DNA of 47,578 nucleotides from an uncultured bacterium. Lineage in GTDB: Bacteria; Desulfobacterota; DSM-4660; Desulfatiglandales; CALKZT01. This document shows, one piece after another, positions 33,541 through 43,400 of this stretch. Both the position numbers and the translations under genes were made by a program. A model generated the notes under the pieces. The model was not told the origin of the DNA, ran no database searches, and saw only the letters and a program-made list of their open reading frames with translations. Location: the NCBI GenBank assembly GCA_938002815.1, contig CALKZT010000059.1, positions 1-47,578 on the forward strand, in the 5' to 3' direction. Positions within the stretch are counted from its first letter, which is position 1. Each line of letters begins with the position of its first letter.

Positions 33541-35361
33541 CTATTCTAATCGTAATGAGGCCTTTTCTGTCACCCAGAAAATGTAAGTTGGGGCCTTGAT
33601 CCTGCCAGTTTGGTCAAAGCTGGCCCCCTCTTTATAGGCCACATCCCTCTCTCCCCTCAGAATTGATAGCAGGGTCCAATAGCTGGATATACCGAAGAGG
33701 GAAGGATCTTTGCCTGAGGCCTCATAGAATCTCTTTGCCATGCCTGAGATGGGTATACTCTCAGGGATGGATGTGGGATATATGGCCGTGGCAATCAATC
33801 CTTTGAAATTGTTAGCCCTTATGGTAGTTATCAAATCCTTTGGGTTCAAAAAGTCAGAAGATAGGACCACCTTCTGGGAGATCCCCATCCTCCCCAATTC
33901 CGCTAAAACCATGCCCACACCATTTAGGTTATCTGGAATGAAGATTGCGTCCACACCCCTCAGAGATCCTTCATATCTCCCCAGGTCTATCCCATCCAAG
34001 TTGAAGGAGGCCTCTAACTTGATAACCCCTCCATTATAGGTAGCCGCCTCTTTAAACCTCTCTACCAGCACCTTTCCATAAGGGGTCTCAGGATATATTA
34101 TTGCGTAGTTTTCTATTCCCAAATCCCTGATTGCCTTCTTGAGCAGGCCGGCTAACTGATCGAGGGGAGAGATGAGGCCACAATAAAACTGACCTTCCCT
34201 TTCGGCCAGTTCAGCCCTTTGGGTAAAGGCATACACAGGGAGATTTATACCCTCTTCCTTCAATCTCGCCTTTAAGGCAGCCACCTGATCTCCCCCGATA
34301 GGGCCCACGAGGACATCTACACCCTTTGAAAGGAGCTCCATGAGGCCCTCAAATAGGAGCTCCTCTTGGGATTTCGTATCAAATAGGATCAATCTATGCC
34401 CTTCAGCCCTCCCCCCCTCTTCCGATCTTAGATCTTCAAGTGCCAGCTGTGCCCCTAATAGGACCTCTTTTGCCAGCTCTGCATAAGGGCCTGAAAGAGG
34501 TAAGAGCATACCTATCTTGAGGCCCCTTTCTCTCCCTTGATACCCCTCTTCTCCCTTTGGACTACCCCTACCCAAAATCCCCTTGACCCTTTCTGAGACC
34601 TCAGGGCCAACCCCCTTCTTTAAGAGCTCGTCACCGATGGCCTTTGCCTTGGCCATTTCCCCTAAGGAGCTAAACCTTTCCATTAGGGCAAGCTCTATTT
34701 CAGGAAGACTCCCCGGGGCAATCCTCTCCCTCAACAGTTGGAGCTCAGAGAGCCCTGCCTTGGGTATCAGCTCCAGTATCAGATCCTTTACCTTCGGATA
34801 CCCCTCGGAAGAGATCTCCAGTATCTGAGAGGCGTATTTGAGAGAGGCTCCATAGTCACCTAATGCCTCGTAGTCCTTGACCAAAAGCCAAAGGGCCTCT
34901 CCCTTCACAGATCCTGAAAGCTCCTGGCCCAGCAATTCCCTCAATGTCCTTATGGAGTCCTGATAAAGCCTCATTTGGGCCTGAAGGGAAGCAAGTTTTA
35001 GACCAATTTCAGCCCTCTTTTGGTGGTAGGGATGGCCGTAGAAGACATCTCCGAAGAACTTTATGGCCTCCTCAGGCCTCCCCAGCCTCTCATAGGACTC
35101 CCCGCACTTGATCTTTATATCAGGGGCATGAGGAGAGTTGGGAGAGTTTCTCAGGTAGTCCAGGTACAGCTCCAGTGCACTTTTATATTCACCTCTGAAA
35201 AAGTGCTCATCTGCCTTTGCCAGCTTTGAGCTGCCCCTGTCATAGTCAGGGGGTGCAATTGCAGGGCGTGCACATCCATAAAGCAGAAAGGCGGTGGCCA
35301 CAAAGAATGCGGCCACCGCCAAGATCCCGTATGAATTATTTGACCTCTTCAAAGTCCGCAT
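33541..35361 (-). CDS. LpoA-like / ABC-type periplasmic-binding lipoprotein with TPR-like N-terminal half
   Basis: A 606-residue protein from ATG 35361. The signal peptide ends in LLYGC (lipid-anchored Cys30). Residues about 50-290 are helical repeats of TPR type (AEDHFF-like [35 protein letters not shown]). From about residue 300 a type I periplasmic-binding fold starts ([58 protein letters not shown]). The two-part build resembles LpoA, an outer-membrane activator of penicillin-binding proteins, and amino-acid ABC-binding proteins. A longer open frame to 35511 runs over dnaK and is rejected. The chosen start still overlaps dnaK by 26 bases and lacks a strong ribosome-binding site. Confidence 0.82.
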   Translation of the reverse strand: MRTLKRSNNSYGILAVAAFFVATAFLLYGCARPAIAPPDYDRGSSKLAKADEHFFRGEYKSALELYLDYLRNSPNSPHAPDIKIKCGESYERLGRPEEAIKFFGDVFYGHPYHQKRAEIGLKLASLQAQMRLYQDSIRTLRELLGQELSGSVKGEALWLLVKDYEALGDYGASLKYASQILEISSEGYPKVKDLILELIPKAGLSELQLLRERIAPGSLPEIELALMERFSSLGEMAKAKAIGDELLKKGVGPEVSERVKGILGRGSPKGEEGYQGRERGLKIGMLLPLSGPYAELAKEVLLGAQLALEDLRSEEGGRAEGHRLILFDTKSQEELLFEGLMELLSKGVDVLVGPIGGDQVAALKARLKEEGINLPVYAFTQRAELAEREGQFYCGLISPLDQLAGLLKKAIRDLGIENYAIIYPETPYGKVLVERFKEAATYNGGVIKLEASFNLDGIDLGRYEGSLRGVDAIFIPDNLNGVGMVLAELGRMGISQKVVLSSDFLNPKDLITTIRANNFKGLIATAIYPTSIPESIPISGMAKRFYEASGKDPSLFGISSYWTLLSILRGERDVAYKEGASFDQTGRIKAPTYIFWVTEKASLRLE

Positions 35362-37231
35362 CCACCACGTCTTCGTCCTTGCGTCTCTGGGAAGATTGCT
35401 GACTTGAGGTCTCAGCCTGCTGCCCTGTGGCCCTTGCGTACATGGCCTCTGCAAGCTTATGGGACTTCTGGGTGAGGTTGTCACACATCCTCCTGATATA
35501 GGCCGCATCATTGCCCTCCATGGCCCTTCTCAGCTCCTGAATGGCCGCATTGATATCATTCTTGGTCGCCTCATCCAGTTTGTCACCCAAGTCCCTTACG
35601 GACTTCTCAGTAGTGTATATGAGGTTATCCGCATTATTTCTTGCCTCCGCAAGCTCCTTTTTCCTCCTGTCCTCCTCTGCATACATCTCACTTTCCTTGA
35701 TCAGCTTTTGGATCTCCTCTTCTGTGAGACCGCTGGAGGCGGTTATCTTTATGGACTGCTCTTTCCCTGTGGCCAAGTCCTTCGCAGAGACATGCACAAT
35801 CCCATTGGCATCTATATCAAAGGTGACCTCTATTTGAGGAACACCCCTTGGCGCCGGCGGTATGCCCACCAGCTGGAACCTACCCAGTGTCTTGTTATCT
35901 GCAGCCATGGGCCTCTCCCCTTGCAAGACATGGATCTCCACGGCAGTCTGGTTGTCCGCGGCTGTACTGAATATCTGGCTCTTCCTGGTAGGTATTGTGG
36001 TATTCCTCTCGATCAGCTTTGTAAAGACTCCTCCCAAGGTTTCAATCCCCAGGGAGAGGGGAGTGACATCCAAGAGCAAGACATCTTTCACCTGTCCCTT
36101 TAGGACACCTGCCTGGATTGCAGCACCCACAGCCACCACTTCGTCTGGGTTTACACCCTTGCTGGGCTCTTTACCAAAGATATCCCTTACGATCTCCTGG
36201 ACCTTTGGCATCCTGGTCATCCCACCCACCAGGATCACCTCATCTATGTCAGAGGGTCTAAGCCCTGCATCCTTTAAGGCAATCTCACATGGTGGGATAA
36301 GCTTCTCCAATAGATCCTCCACAAGGGATTCCAGCTTGGCCCTTGTGAGTTTCATGGTGAGGTGCTTTGGACCACTTGCATCTGCCGTAATAAAGGGGAG
36401 ATTGATCTCGGTCTCGAGGGTACCACTCAGCTCCATCTTTGCCTTTTCAGCAGCCTCCTTTAACCTCTGAAGGGCCATCTTGTCGTTTCTGAGATCTATA
36501 CCATATTCCTTCTTGAACTCCTCGGCCAGGTAATTTACTACCCTCAGGTCAAAGTCCTCACCACCTAAGTGTGTGTCCCCATTGGTGGACTTTACCTCAA
36601 ATACACCCTCTCCTATCTCCAGGATGGAGATATCAAAGGTCCCACCCCCCAGGTCAAAGACCGCTATCTTCCTGTCCCCCTTCTTATCCAGCCCATAGGC
36701 CAGAGAGGCAGCAGTGGGCTCATTGATGATCCTCTCCACCTTTAGCCCGGCTATCCTGCCAGCATCCTTAGTGGCCTGGCGCTGGCTGTCATTGAAATAG
36801 GCAGGGACTGTAATCACAGCCTCTGTCACCTTTTCCCCAAGGTAGTCCTCTGCGGTCTGCTTCATCTTTTGTAGTATCATTGCAGAGATCTCTGCCGGGC
36901 TATAGGTCTTTCCCCTCACAGAGATATGGGCATCCCCGTTTGGGGCCTGGACTATCTTATAGGGTAGGATCTTTATGTCCCTTTGCACCTCAGGGTCATT
37001 GTATTTCCTACCTATGAGCCTCTTTACTGCAAATATGGTATTGAGGGGATTGGTTATGGCCTGCCTCTTGGCTGCCTGTCCCACGAGCCTCTCTCCACTG
37101 TCAGTAAATGCTACAATGGAAGGTGTTGTCCTACTACCTTCTGCATTGGCGATTACAACAGGTTCTCCCCCTTCTATCACTGCAACACAGGAATTCGTGG
37201 TACCCAGATCTATTCCCACTATCCTTCCCAT
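35336..37231 (-). CDS. dnaK: Chaperone protein DnaK
   Basis: A 631-residue Hsp70: [79 protein letters not shown], the substrate domain ([17 protein letters not shown]) and an acidic end [15 protein letters not shown] 37231 follows AGGAGG by six bases. The gene is 17 bases downstream of grpE; dnaJ is not adjacent. Confidence 0.98.
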   Translation of the reverse strand: MGRIVGIDLGTTNSCVAVIEGGEPVVIANAEGSRTTPSIVAFTDSGERLVGQAAKRQAITNPLNTIFAVKRLIGRKYNDPEVQRDIKILPYKIVQAPNGDAHISVRGKTYSPAEISAMILQKMKQTAEDYLGEKVTEAVITVPAYFNDSQRQATKDAGRIAGLKVERIINEPTAASLAYGLDKKGDRKIAVFDLGGGTFDISILEIGEGVFEVKSTNGDTHLGGEDFDLRVVNYLAEEFKKEYGIDLRNDKMALQRLKEAAEKAKMELSGTLETEINLPFITADASGPKHLTMKLTRAKLESLVEDLLEKLIPPCEIALKDAGLRPSDIDEVILVGGMTRMPKVQEIVRDIFGKEPSKGVNPDEVVAVGAAIQAGVLKGQVKDVLLLDVTPLSLGIETLGGVFTKLIERNTTIPTRKSQIFSTAADNQTAVEIHVLQGERPMAADNKTLGRFQLVGIPPAPRGVPQIEVTFDIDANGIVHVSAKDLATGKEQSIKITASSGLTEEEIQKLIKESEMYAEEDRRKKELAEARNNADNLIYTTEKSVRDLGDKLDEATKNDINAAIQELRRAMEGNDAAYIRRMCDNLTQKSHKLAEAMYARATGQQAETSSQQSSQRRKDEDVVDADFEEVK

Positions 37232-37248
37232 CACAATCCTCCTATATT

Positions 37249-37833
37249 TTAATCATTTTTTCCCTTGCTTTTACTGATAACCACTTTAGACGGCCTCAGC
37301 AACCTGTCATATAACATATAGCCCTTCTGGAGTTCTTCCAAAACGATCCCTGAATCCCCCTCATGTTCCACCTCTGCCAATGCCTCATGGAAATTGGGAT
37401 CAAAGGGTTTCTCCTTGGCATCTATCCTCGTGACACCAGCCTTTTCAAGGACCTCGTAGAAGCTCTTTAGGGTGAGCTGAAGCCCTTCCTCCACAGACCT
37501 TTTGTCAGAGCCCCTTTTGAGATGCTCCATGGCAGATTCCAGGTTGTCCAAGACCATCAAAAGTGACCGCAATAGGTTCTCGCTACCAAACTTTAGGTAA
37601 TTCTCCCGGTCCTTCTGGAATCTTTTTTTGAGATTTTCCATCTCTGCGTAAGCTCTCAGATATAGATCGTAGTTCTTTTGTACCTGCTCTTCCAATTCCT
37701 TCAACTTCCGATACACCCCTTCCTCTGACTCTGGGCTCTTCAAGGCCTCCAGCGGAGCCCCTTCCCCATCTTTCAGTTCATCGTCCTGTATCTCTACCTT
37801 TTCAGGTGTAGACCCTTCCATTTCAGGGATCAT
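37249..37833 (-). CDS. grpE: Nucleotide exchange factor GrpE
   Basis: 194 residues from ATG 37833, chosen because GGAGGG lies five bases upstream; the longer frame to 37905 would start inside the promoter region. It shows the long N-terminal helix ([20 protein letters not shown]), a four-helix region and the beta-domain end ([44 protein letters not shown]). It releases ADP from DnaK. Confidence 0.96.
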   Translation of the reverse strand: MIPEMEGSTPEKVEIQDDELKDGEGAPLEALKSPESEEGVYRKLKELEEQVQKNYDLYLRAYAEMENLKKRFQKDRENYLKFGSENLLRSLLMVLDNLESAMEHLKRGSDKRSVEEGLQLTLKSFYEVLEKAGVTRIDAKEKPFDPNFHEALAEVEHEGDSGIVLEELQKGYMLYDRLLRPSKVVISKSKGKND

Positions 37834-37894
37834 ATAAACCCTCCAGTTGAACTCTTTACTCTCTATGATCCAAATGGGCACAACGGCCTTTGGA

Positions 37895-37923
37895 ACACTA
37901 ACCATCTACCAAAAGCTTGTCAA
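37895..37923 (-). promoter_or_regulatory. Candidate sigma-70 promoter for grpE-dnaK
   Basis: On the minus strand TTGACA (37923-37918), a 17-base spacer and TAGTGT (37900-37895), about 60 bases before the grpE ATG. The -35 is a perfect match and the -10 is partial. No CIRCE inverted repeat (TTAGCACTC/GAGTGCTAA) is visible between grpE and the upstream gene. Confidence 0.45.
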
Positions 37924-37931
37924 GGCAACGC

Positions 37932-39293
37932 TCAGTTCACAGAGGTGGCCCTTATCTTGTAGTAGTTCTCTATTATCCAGTTTCTGTACTTGATAGTTTC
38001 ACCAAAAGGTGGGACTCCGTTATACTCTACTACCTTTCCAGGACCAGCATTGTAAGCGGATAGTGCAAGGCTTAAATCGTGGTCAAAAGTCTTTAATTGC
38101 TGGTAAAAGTATTTCATGCCATTATAAACAGAGCCCTCAACAAGGACTCTCTCATCTGTTCCCTTTTCCATCAGTTCACGCTTATATCTTTTTATCAATT
38201 CTGAATGTCGCCTTCTAAGTTCCAAAGATTCCTTCATCATCTCTACTGCACGTATAACCTCTCTCTTATCATCCATTCTTTCTATTGAAAAAAGGATTTC
38301 ATAGGCCTTATCTCTCTTGGTATTTGCATCCTTAAATATTGAGACACAGGTTTTTAAATATTCAGGCTCATAAATCCCTTTCATACCAAGACTCTTTGCT
38401 GTAGATGGCATTATCTGTGTAAGCCCAACTGCTCCAACAGGTGATACGGCATATTGGTTTAGATTTGACTCTCTTTTAATTAATGTAAAGAAGATAAGAG
38501 GATCTATGCTTATATTAAGCTTTGAAGCAGACTCTATTATAGCATCTGCTATTCTCTTATCTGTGGTCAGGTTTCTAAGTATTTCCACACTCCTTTCAAT
38601 ATCAAAAGTTCTATCAGTGTTCTCAATATCTAACTGGCTTGTCCTCAAAAAAGATTTATACTTACTCTTTGCCACCGAAAAGAAGTAGTTCACAAAATAT
38701 ACGTTAGCCTTTGTAATGGTCTCATCCTCATCCACACCTCTTAACCTGTTATAAAATATAGCCAAAACATCCCTCAAACGGTTTGAAACCTTTATGGATT
38801 CCTCAAAAACAAAATCGATGACCTTCAGGGCCATATCCTCATTGAACCTCTGGTCAAATCTCCTGTTCTTCTCCAAGTTTTGCTGATAGAGGATATATTC
38901 ATTCCTGGAATCAGCCATATACTTTTTATATTGCAGGACATAATCTATTATCTCATCTAACAAGAGAGCTGAGGCCTCTTGTCTGGAGACAGACTGAAAT
39001 AGATCCAAGGCAAGTTTTCTATATCTCCCCCCCTCTTTTTTATAAAGCCTGGCGGCATTTAGATGCTCATCCACATATACATTGAGCCCTGCCTTAGAGG
39101 CTATTTCAGGCACTATGGATAGGGGACCTGCCTCCCCATTATAGAAGGGGGAATTATTGGGATTCTCTAAGTGATATCTCAGTATCATCCCCTTTAATTC
39201 AGCCGGGAGAGGCTCACACACAGAGGACCTCTGAGCCAAAAGGACCAAAATTATCGATAGCAGAGTACCTAACAAAATAAATCTCTTCCCCAT
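37932..39293 (-). CDS. Lytic transglycosylase (SLT domain) with an internal insertion
   Basis: A 453-residue protein from ATG 39293 (GGGAGG seven bases upstream) with an N-terminal signal peptide, a long helical middle, and a C-terminal SLT domain: catalytic Glu275 in KRESNLN, then GAVGLTQIMPSTA (288-299) and ALSAYNAGPGKV (about 410-421). Between the last two motifs there is a charged helical insertion of about 65 residues (roughly 313-380) not found in typical SLT domains. It cleaves the MurNAc-GlcNAc bond in the periplasm. The central part of the gene is strongly AT-rich (16 of 60 bases G/C at 38461-38520). Confidence 0.88.
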   Translation of the reverse strand: MGKRFILLGTLLSIILVLLAQRSSVCEPLPAELKGMILRYHLENPNNSPFYNGEAGPLSIVPEIASKAGLNVYVDEHLNAARLYKKEGGRYRKLALDLFQSVSRQEASALLLDEIIDYVLQYKKYMADSRNEYILYQQNLEKNRRFDQRFNEDMALKVIDFVFEESIKVSNRLRDVLAIFYNRLRGVDEDETITKANVYFVNYFFSVAKSKYKSFLRTSQLDIENTDRTFDIERSVEILRNLTTDKRIADAIIESASKLNISIDPLIFFTLIKRESNLNQYAVSPVGAVGLTQIMPSTAKSLGMKGIYEPEYLKTCVSIFKDANTKRDKAYEILFSIERMDDKREVIRAVEMMKESLELRRRHSELIKRYKRELMEKGTDERVLVEGSVYNGMKYFYQQLKTFDHDLSLALSAYNAGPGKVVEYNGVPPFGETIKYRNWIIENYYKIRATSVN

Positions 39294-39454
39294 GGGAAAC
39301 CCTCCCAAAAGCTCCATAATTGGGACAGCTTTGTTTTTTAGTCTAAACCCATTTACCCTAAATTGCCATCCTCAATAGAGAGACCATGAGACTCTTATGG
39401 TGTCAAAGGATTCTAAATAGACTATAAAAGGGTAGAGATTTTGGAGATCACAGG

Positions 39455-41569
39455 ATGGGTACTGTGCCGATTTCCCAAAGCAGGGAAGACCCATTATCTA
39501 AAAGGCTAATAGCCCTTTCGGTCATAGGGGTAGGAATTGTATCCGTATCGGGCCAGGTGGCCCTCTTCAGAGAGCTTCTCTCCCTAATGGAAGGAAACGA
39601 GCTTGTCCTCTCTGTGGGGATGTGCCTGTGGCTCTTCATCGGAGGGATAGGCAGTCTCTTGGCAAAATTTTTGATCCCCCGTCTCAAGATATACATTGGT
39701 CTATGTATCCTTTCAGGTATTCTTCCACCCTATCTCCTTTTTCTCTCAAGGCTCTTATATTCTAAGTTCTTTGTCCTTGGCTCAACCCCTGGGTTATGGG
39801 CCTCCTTACTCCTCTATCTTATCGTCTTAGGACCTTATGCCCTCCTAATAGGCCTCCTCCTCCCCTATGCACAGAAGATCTCTTGGATCAGAGGAGCAGG
39901 ACTTGAGGCAACAGAGGTATATGTAGTCGACAACATAGGTGACATAATAGGAGCCTTCTTGATCTCTTTACTTTTAATCTCAAACCTCAAAATTTTATCT
40001 TCACTTCTTATCTCTGGATCGTTGCTGATTGTGATTCTCTACCTCTTATGCTTAAGATCAAAGGACTGTCTCTCGTTACTATTGTTGATAGTATCCACAT
40101 TTATACTTTTTTTGCCCTTAAAGATCGATTTAGACAAAAAAACTGTTTCATTCAATTATCCCAATTTAAAACAATATGTGGATTCTCCCTATGGGAGAAT
40201 AGCAGTAACAGAATCTATGAAGGAGATAACAATATGGGAATCTGGAATACCTTATATTTTCCCCGGTGATGTAGTAAATGCTGAAGAAAAAATACATTAT
40301 CCTTTATCCCAAATAGAAGAAGTTGAAGAAATCTTATTGATCTCAGGATATAGCTTGGAAACAATATCAGAACTATCAAAGTACAATCCTAAAGCTGTAG
40401 ACTATGTTGAGTTGGATCCAATGTTGATAAACGTTGCTAAGGCTAATAACGTCATTAAGTACGAAAATTGGCTTTCGATCTATCCTCAAGATGCAAAAAA
40501 ATTTGTGCATACAACAAAAAGAAAGTATAGTGCAGTGATTATGGATCTACCAAAGCCAGATACGTTGCAGCTTTCCCGCCTCTATAGCTTGGAATTCTTT
40601 AGGGGAGTAAAAGACATACTTTCTGAGAAGGGGATCTTCTCCTTTTCCATGGAATATAACAGAAATTATCAAAGCCCCTATCAAAGGCAGACCATAAATA
40701 TCCTGATATCCACCCTAAAAGCCGTCTTCAAAGACTTTATAATGATTCCGGGAGAAAGGCTCTATGTATTGGCATCTGATTCAAAATTGTCCTGGGATAT
40801 ACCCTCCCTACTAAAACAAAAGGGGATCCGGACCCAATTTATCCAGAGCCACTATTACGGCAACGTAAAGGAGGAGAGAGTGGAGGCCTTGAGATCAGGG
40901 CTGACATATCTCCCACCAAACAGGATCTTGGACACCTTTCTTATGAGGTCTGTCCTTTATGAGTGGTTTTCAAAGGTAGGGCTTAACCCCCTCCTTATAT
41001 TTTCAGCCGTTACTCTTTTGATGTTCTTCTTTTTGGGTGCTTTTATGAAGACAGGGGAGTTTCCCATGTTTTCCACGGGATTCCTCCTTATGGGTGCAGA
41101 AATTTTGGTAATCTACCTCTTCCAGGTAGTTCATGGCTATGCCTATATAGCCTTTTCCCTCCTGATAGGTGCCTTCCTCTTTGGGCTTTTGCCAGGGGCT
41201 CTTATCGGCTACAGGGTCGGGAGAGGCCAAAGGGCCTATCTCATTCTAACTGAGATCATCTTGCTATTACTTTCTTCCCTTTTACTCCTCTCCATGGTAA
41301 CGGGACACTTCCGATGGTCTCCCTTCTCCTTCATGTCTTTCGGATTCCTCTTAAGCCTTGTGGGAGGGGCCCAATTTCCCATCTTGGCCTCCCTAAACCT
41401 CCCCCAAAATATACCCTATAGGCTCTTTGGCGCAGATCTCATTGGAGCTGGATTAGGTGTAATGGTCATAGGTGGCCTCCTGGCACCCTTTTTGGGGATG
41501 CTTGCGGCCTTATCCCTCTTGATGGCCATAAAGCTAATAAGCATAATTGTTACACTATGGAAAGGATAG
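39455..41569 (+). CDS. Fused membrane / spermidine-synthase-like protein
   Basis: A 704-residue protein in three parts. About seven transmembrane helices come first (1-225), then a spermidine-synthase-like methyltransferase-fold domain (about 240-470: SPYGRIAV, AVDYVELDPMLINVA, AVIMDLPKPDTLQLSRLYSLEFFRGVKDIL), and a second set of about six helices (490-704). In the nucleotide loop the usual GGGDGG is replaced by SGYSLE, so normal aminopropyl transfer is doubtful. The middle domain is AT-rich. The stop overlaps the AmrS gene by 13 bases. A 161-base gap separates it from the divergent transglycosylase gene; a weak TATAAA at about 39423 may be its -10. Confidence 0.85.
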   Translation: MGTVPISQSREDPLSKRLIALSVIGVGIVSVSGQVALFRELLSLMEGNELVLSVGMCLWLFIGGIGSLLAKFLIPRLKIYIGLCILSGILPPYLLFLSRLLYSKFFVLGSTPGLWASLLLYLIVLGPYALLIGLLLPYAQKISWIRGAGLEATEVYVVDNIGDIIGAFLISLLLISNLKILSSLLISGSLLIVILYLLCLRSKDCLSLLLLIVSTFILFLPLKIDLDKKTVSFNYPNLKQYVDSPYGRIAVTESMKEITIWESGIPYIFPGDVVNAEEKIHYPLSQIEEVEEILLISGYSLETISELSKYNPKAVDYVELDPMLINVAKANNVIKYENWLSIYPQDAKKFVHTTKRKYSAVIMDLPKPDTLQLSRLYSLEFFRGVKDILSEKGIFSFSMEYNRNYQSPYQRQTINILISTLKAVFKDFIMIPGERLYVLASDSKLSWDIPSLLKQKGIRTQFIQSHYYGNVKEERVEALRSGLTYLPPNRILDTFLMRSVLYEWFSKVGLNPLLIFSAVTLLMFFFLGAFMKTGEFPMFSTGFLLMGAEILVIYLFQVVHGYAYIAFSLLIGAFLFGLLPGALIGYRVGRGQRAYLILTEIILLLLSSLLLLSMVTGHFRWSPFSFMSFGFLLSLVGGAQFPILASLNLPQNIPYRLFGADLIGAGLGVMVIGGLLAPFLGMLAALSLLMAIKLISIIVTLWKG

Positions 41570-42705
41570 ACAGAAGAGAATTCCTCTGTACCCTTATGGG
41601 CCTGGGCCTATGCCTCATCTCTCCTCCCTCTGTATCTTCACAGGTGGCCGAACCCAAGATCCTAAGAGGGGATGCACCCAAAAGGTTGTGGAGGTGGTCC
41701 AAAGAGGCATATCACTACAACCGTATAGGCCGGAGGGTGATCTGCAATACCTGCCCACACCTCTGCGAATTGACCCCTGGGGACAGGGGGATCTGCAGGT
41801 CAAAGGTGAACATAGAGGGCTCTCTTTTTAGCCTGGCCTACGGGAACCCTGCTTCCATCCACGTAGATCCAATAGAAAAAAAACCCCTCTTTCACTTCTA
41901 TCCAGGCTCCAGGATCCTGAGCGTGGGTCTTGCAGGGTGCAATTTTAGGTGTCTAAACTGCCAAAACTGGGAGATATCACAGCAGAGGCCTGAAGACTTG
42001 GACTTTATAGAGGTCTTCCCAGACGACTTGGTAAAAAAGGCATTGGAACTGAAAGTGCCTTTTTTGGCCTATACTTATTCTGAGCCGATTAGCTTCTATG
42101 AGTATACCTATGATTGCTCTGTTTTGGCCCATGAAAATTCTATAAAAACAGCACTTATAAGCAATGGTTACATAAATCCAACGCCTCTAAAACTTCTTTC
42201 CAAATATCTGGATGCTGCAAATATAAATCTCAAATCCTTCAGCGATGAAATCTATAGAAAACTGAATGGGGGCAAACTCAATCCTGTATTAGAGACACTC
42301 AAGATCTTATCAAAAGAAGGAGTCTGGTTAGAGATCACAACACTAATGGTCCCTAACTATGTGGATGACTTAGAAATGATAAGGAGAATGTGTGGTTGGA
42401 TAGTAAAAGAGCTGGGACCTGACCATCCCTTACATTTCTTGAGGTTTTTCCCCCATTATAGACTCAACCGACTGCCACCCACACCCATAGATATTTTGGA
42501 GAAGGCAAGGGAAATTTCGATGAATGAAGGTATTAGATATGTCTATATTGGGAATGTGCCAGGTCATTCGGCTACAAATACCTATTGTCACCATTGTAAG
42601 GCCCTGCTTATAGAAAGAAAAGGTTACGAAATAAGGATTCTGGGCCTTAAAGAAGGTAGATGTAAGTCTTGTAACACATCCATACCGGGGAGATGGGGGA
42701 TATGA
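41557..42705 (+). CDS. amrS: AmmeMemoRadiSam-system radical SAM enzyme with Tat-type leader
   Basis: A 382-residue protein. It opens with DRREFL at 5-10 and a hydrophobic stretch to about residue 28, a twin-arginine-like signal. A Cys-rich segment follows (Cys63, Cys66, Cys70, Cys80), then the radical SAM motif CNFRCLNC (Cys128, Cys132, Cys135), and a family-typical C terminus with NTYCHHCKALLIE and a CKSC pair. This matches AmrS of the AMMECR1-Memo-radical SAM set. The AMMECR1 and Memo partners are not in the window; the preceding spermidine-synthase fusion is the nearest partner. The product of the family is not established to my knowledge. Confidence 0.88.
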   Translation: MERIDRREFLCTLMGLGLCLISPPSVSSQVAEPKILRGDAPKRLWRWSKEAYHYNRIGRRVICNTCPHLCELTPGDRGICRSKVNIEGSLFSLAYGNPASIHVDPIEKKPLFHFYPGSRILSVGLAGCNFRCLNCQNWEISQQRPEDLDFIEVFPDDLVKKALELKVPFLAYTYSEPISFYEYTYDCSVLAHENSIKTALISNGYINPTPLKLLSKYLDAANINLKSFSDEIYRKLNGGKLNPVLETLKILSKEGVWLEITTLMVPNYVDDLEMIRRMCGWIVKELGPDHPLHFLRFFPHYRLNRLPPTPIDILEKAREISMNEGIRYVYIGNVPGHSATNTYCHHCKALLIERKGYEIRILGLKEGRCKSCNTSIPGRWGI

Positions 42706-43349
42706 AAGGAGAGACCTTAGAAGAGAAGAGCAAAAGGGCCTTAAAGATCCTGGAGATCCTGGATCCCATATATCCCACACAAAAGACAGCACTAAGATAC
42801 AAAAACCCCTTTGAGCTTTTGGTGGCCACAATACTGTCTGCCCAGTGCACAGACGAGAGGGTAAACGCCGTCACAAAGGGTCTCTTTGAAAGGTATAATA
42901 CCCCTGAGGCCATCGCAGGGATTCCCCTTGGGGAATTGGAGGAGCTCATAAGGCCCACTGGTTTCTACAAGAATAAGGCAAGGGCCCTGAAGGCCTTAAG
43001 CATGGTGATCTTGGACAGGTTCGGCGGAGAGGTCCCCTCCACGATGGAAGAACTTGTAAGCCTCCCTGGTGTGGGAAGAAAGACGGCAAACGTAGTCTTA
43101 GGCGCTGTCTTTGATGTCCCGGGGATCGTGGTGGATACCCATGTAAAGAGGCTTTCGGCAAGGCTGGGCCTTTCGGACTCCAAAGACCCCAATACCATAG
43201 AAAAGGACTTAGAAAGACTTCTACCCCCTGAGAGATGGAGGAGGTTCAGTGATCTCCTCATCTACCATGGAAGGGCTGTATGCAAGGCCAGGAACCCAGA
43301 TCATCTAAATTGCCCTATTCGAAAGCTCTGCCCAAGTAGCGGTATCTAA
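42702..43349 (+). CDS. nth: Endonuclease III with a His in the Fe-S motif
   Basis: A 215-residue HhH-GPD glycosylase/lyase: LLVATILSAQCTDERVN, the helix-hairpin-helix LPGVGRKTANVV with catalytic Lys127, and Asp145 in VDTHV. The C-terminal cluster motif is Cys194-x6-His201-x2-Cys204-x5-Cys210, where E. coli Nth has four Cys. It excises oxidised pyrimidines. I chose ATG 42702, which overlaps the amrS stop (ATGA) and has GGGGAG nine bases upstream; 42693 is the alternative. Confidence 0.93.
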   Translation: MKGETLEEKSKRALKILEILDPIYPTQKTALRYKNPFELLVATILSAQCTDERVNAVTKGLFERYNTPEAIAGIPLGELEELIRPTGFYKNKARALKALSMVILDRFGGEVPSTMEELVSLPGVGRKTANVVLGAVFDVPGIVVDTHVKRLSARLGLSDSKDPNTIEKDLERLLPPERWRRFSDLLIYHGRAVCKARNPDHLNCPIRKLCPSSGI

Positions 43350-43400
43350 AAAGCCGGCTTTCTGATTTTCTCTTTATATGATAACCTCTCATGAGCACTG

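Noticed and set aside
35362..35511. 50-residue N-terminal extension of the LpoA-like lipoprotein
   Set aside because: It lies inside the dnaK coding end, and the signal peptide with lipobox starts only after ATG 35361.
37834..37931. CIRCE/HrcA operator before grpE
   Set aside because: No TTAGCACTC...GAGTGCTAA inverted repeat is present; only a sigma-70-like promoter was seen.
43350..43361. AAAGCCGGCTTT palindrome just after nth as a terminator
   Set aside because: With no loop the usable stem is four pairs, and the following bases are only moderately T-rich, so this is too weak.
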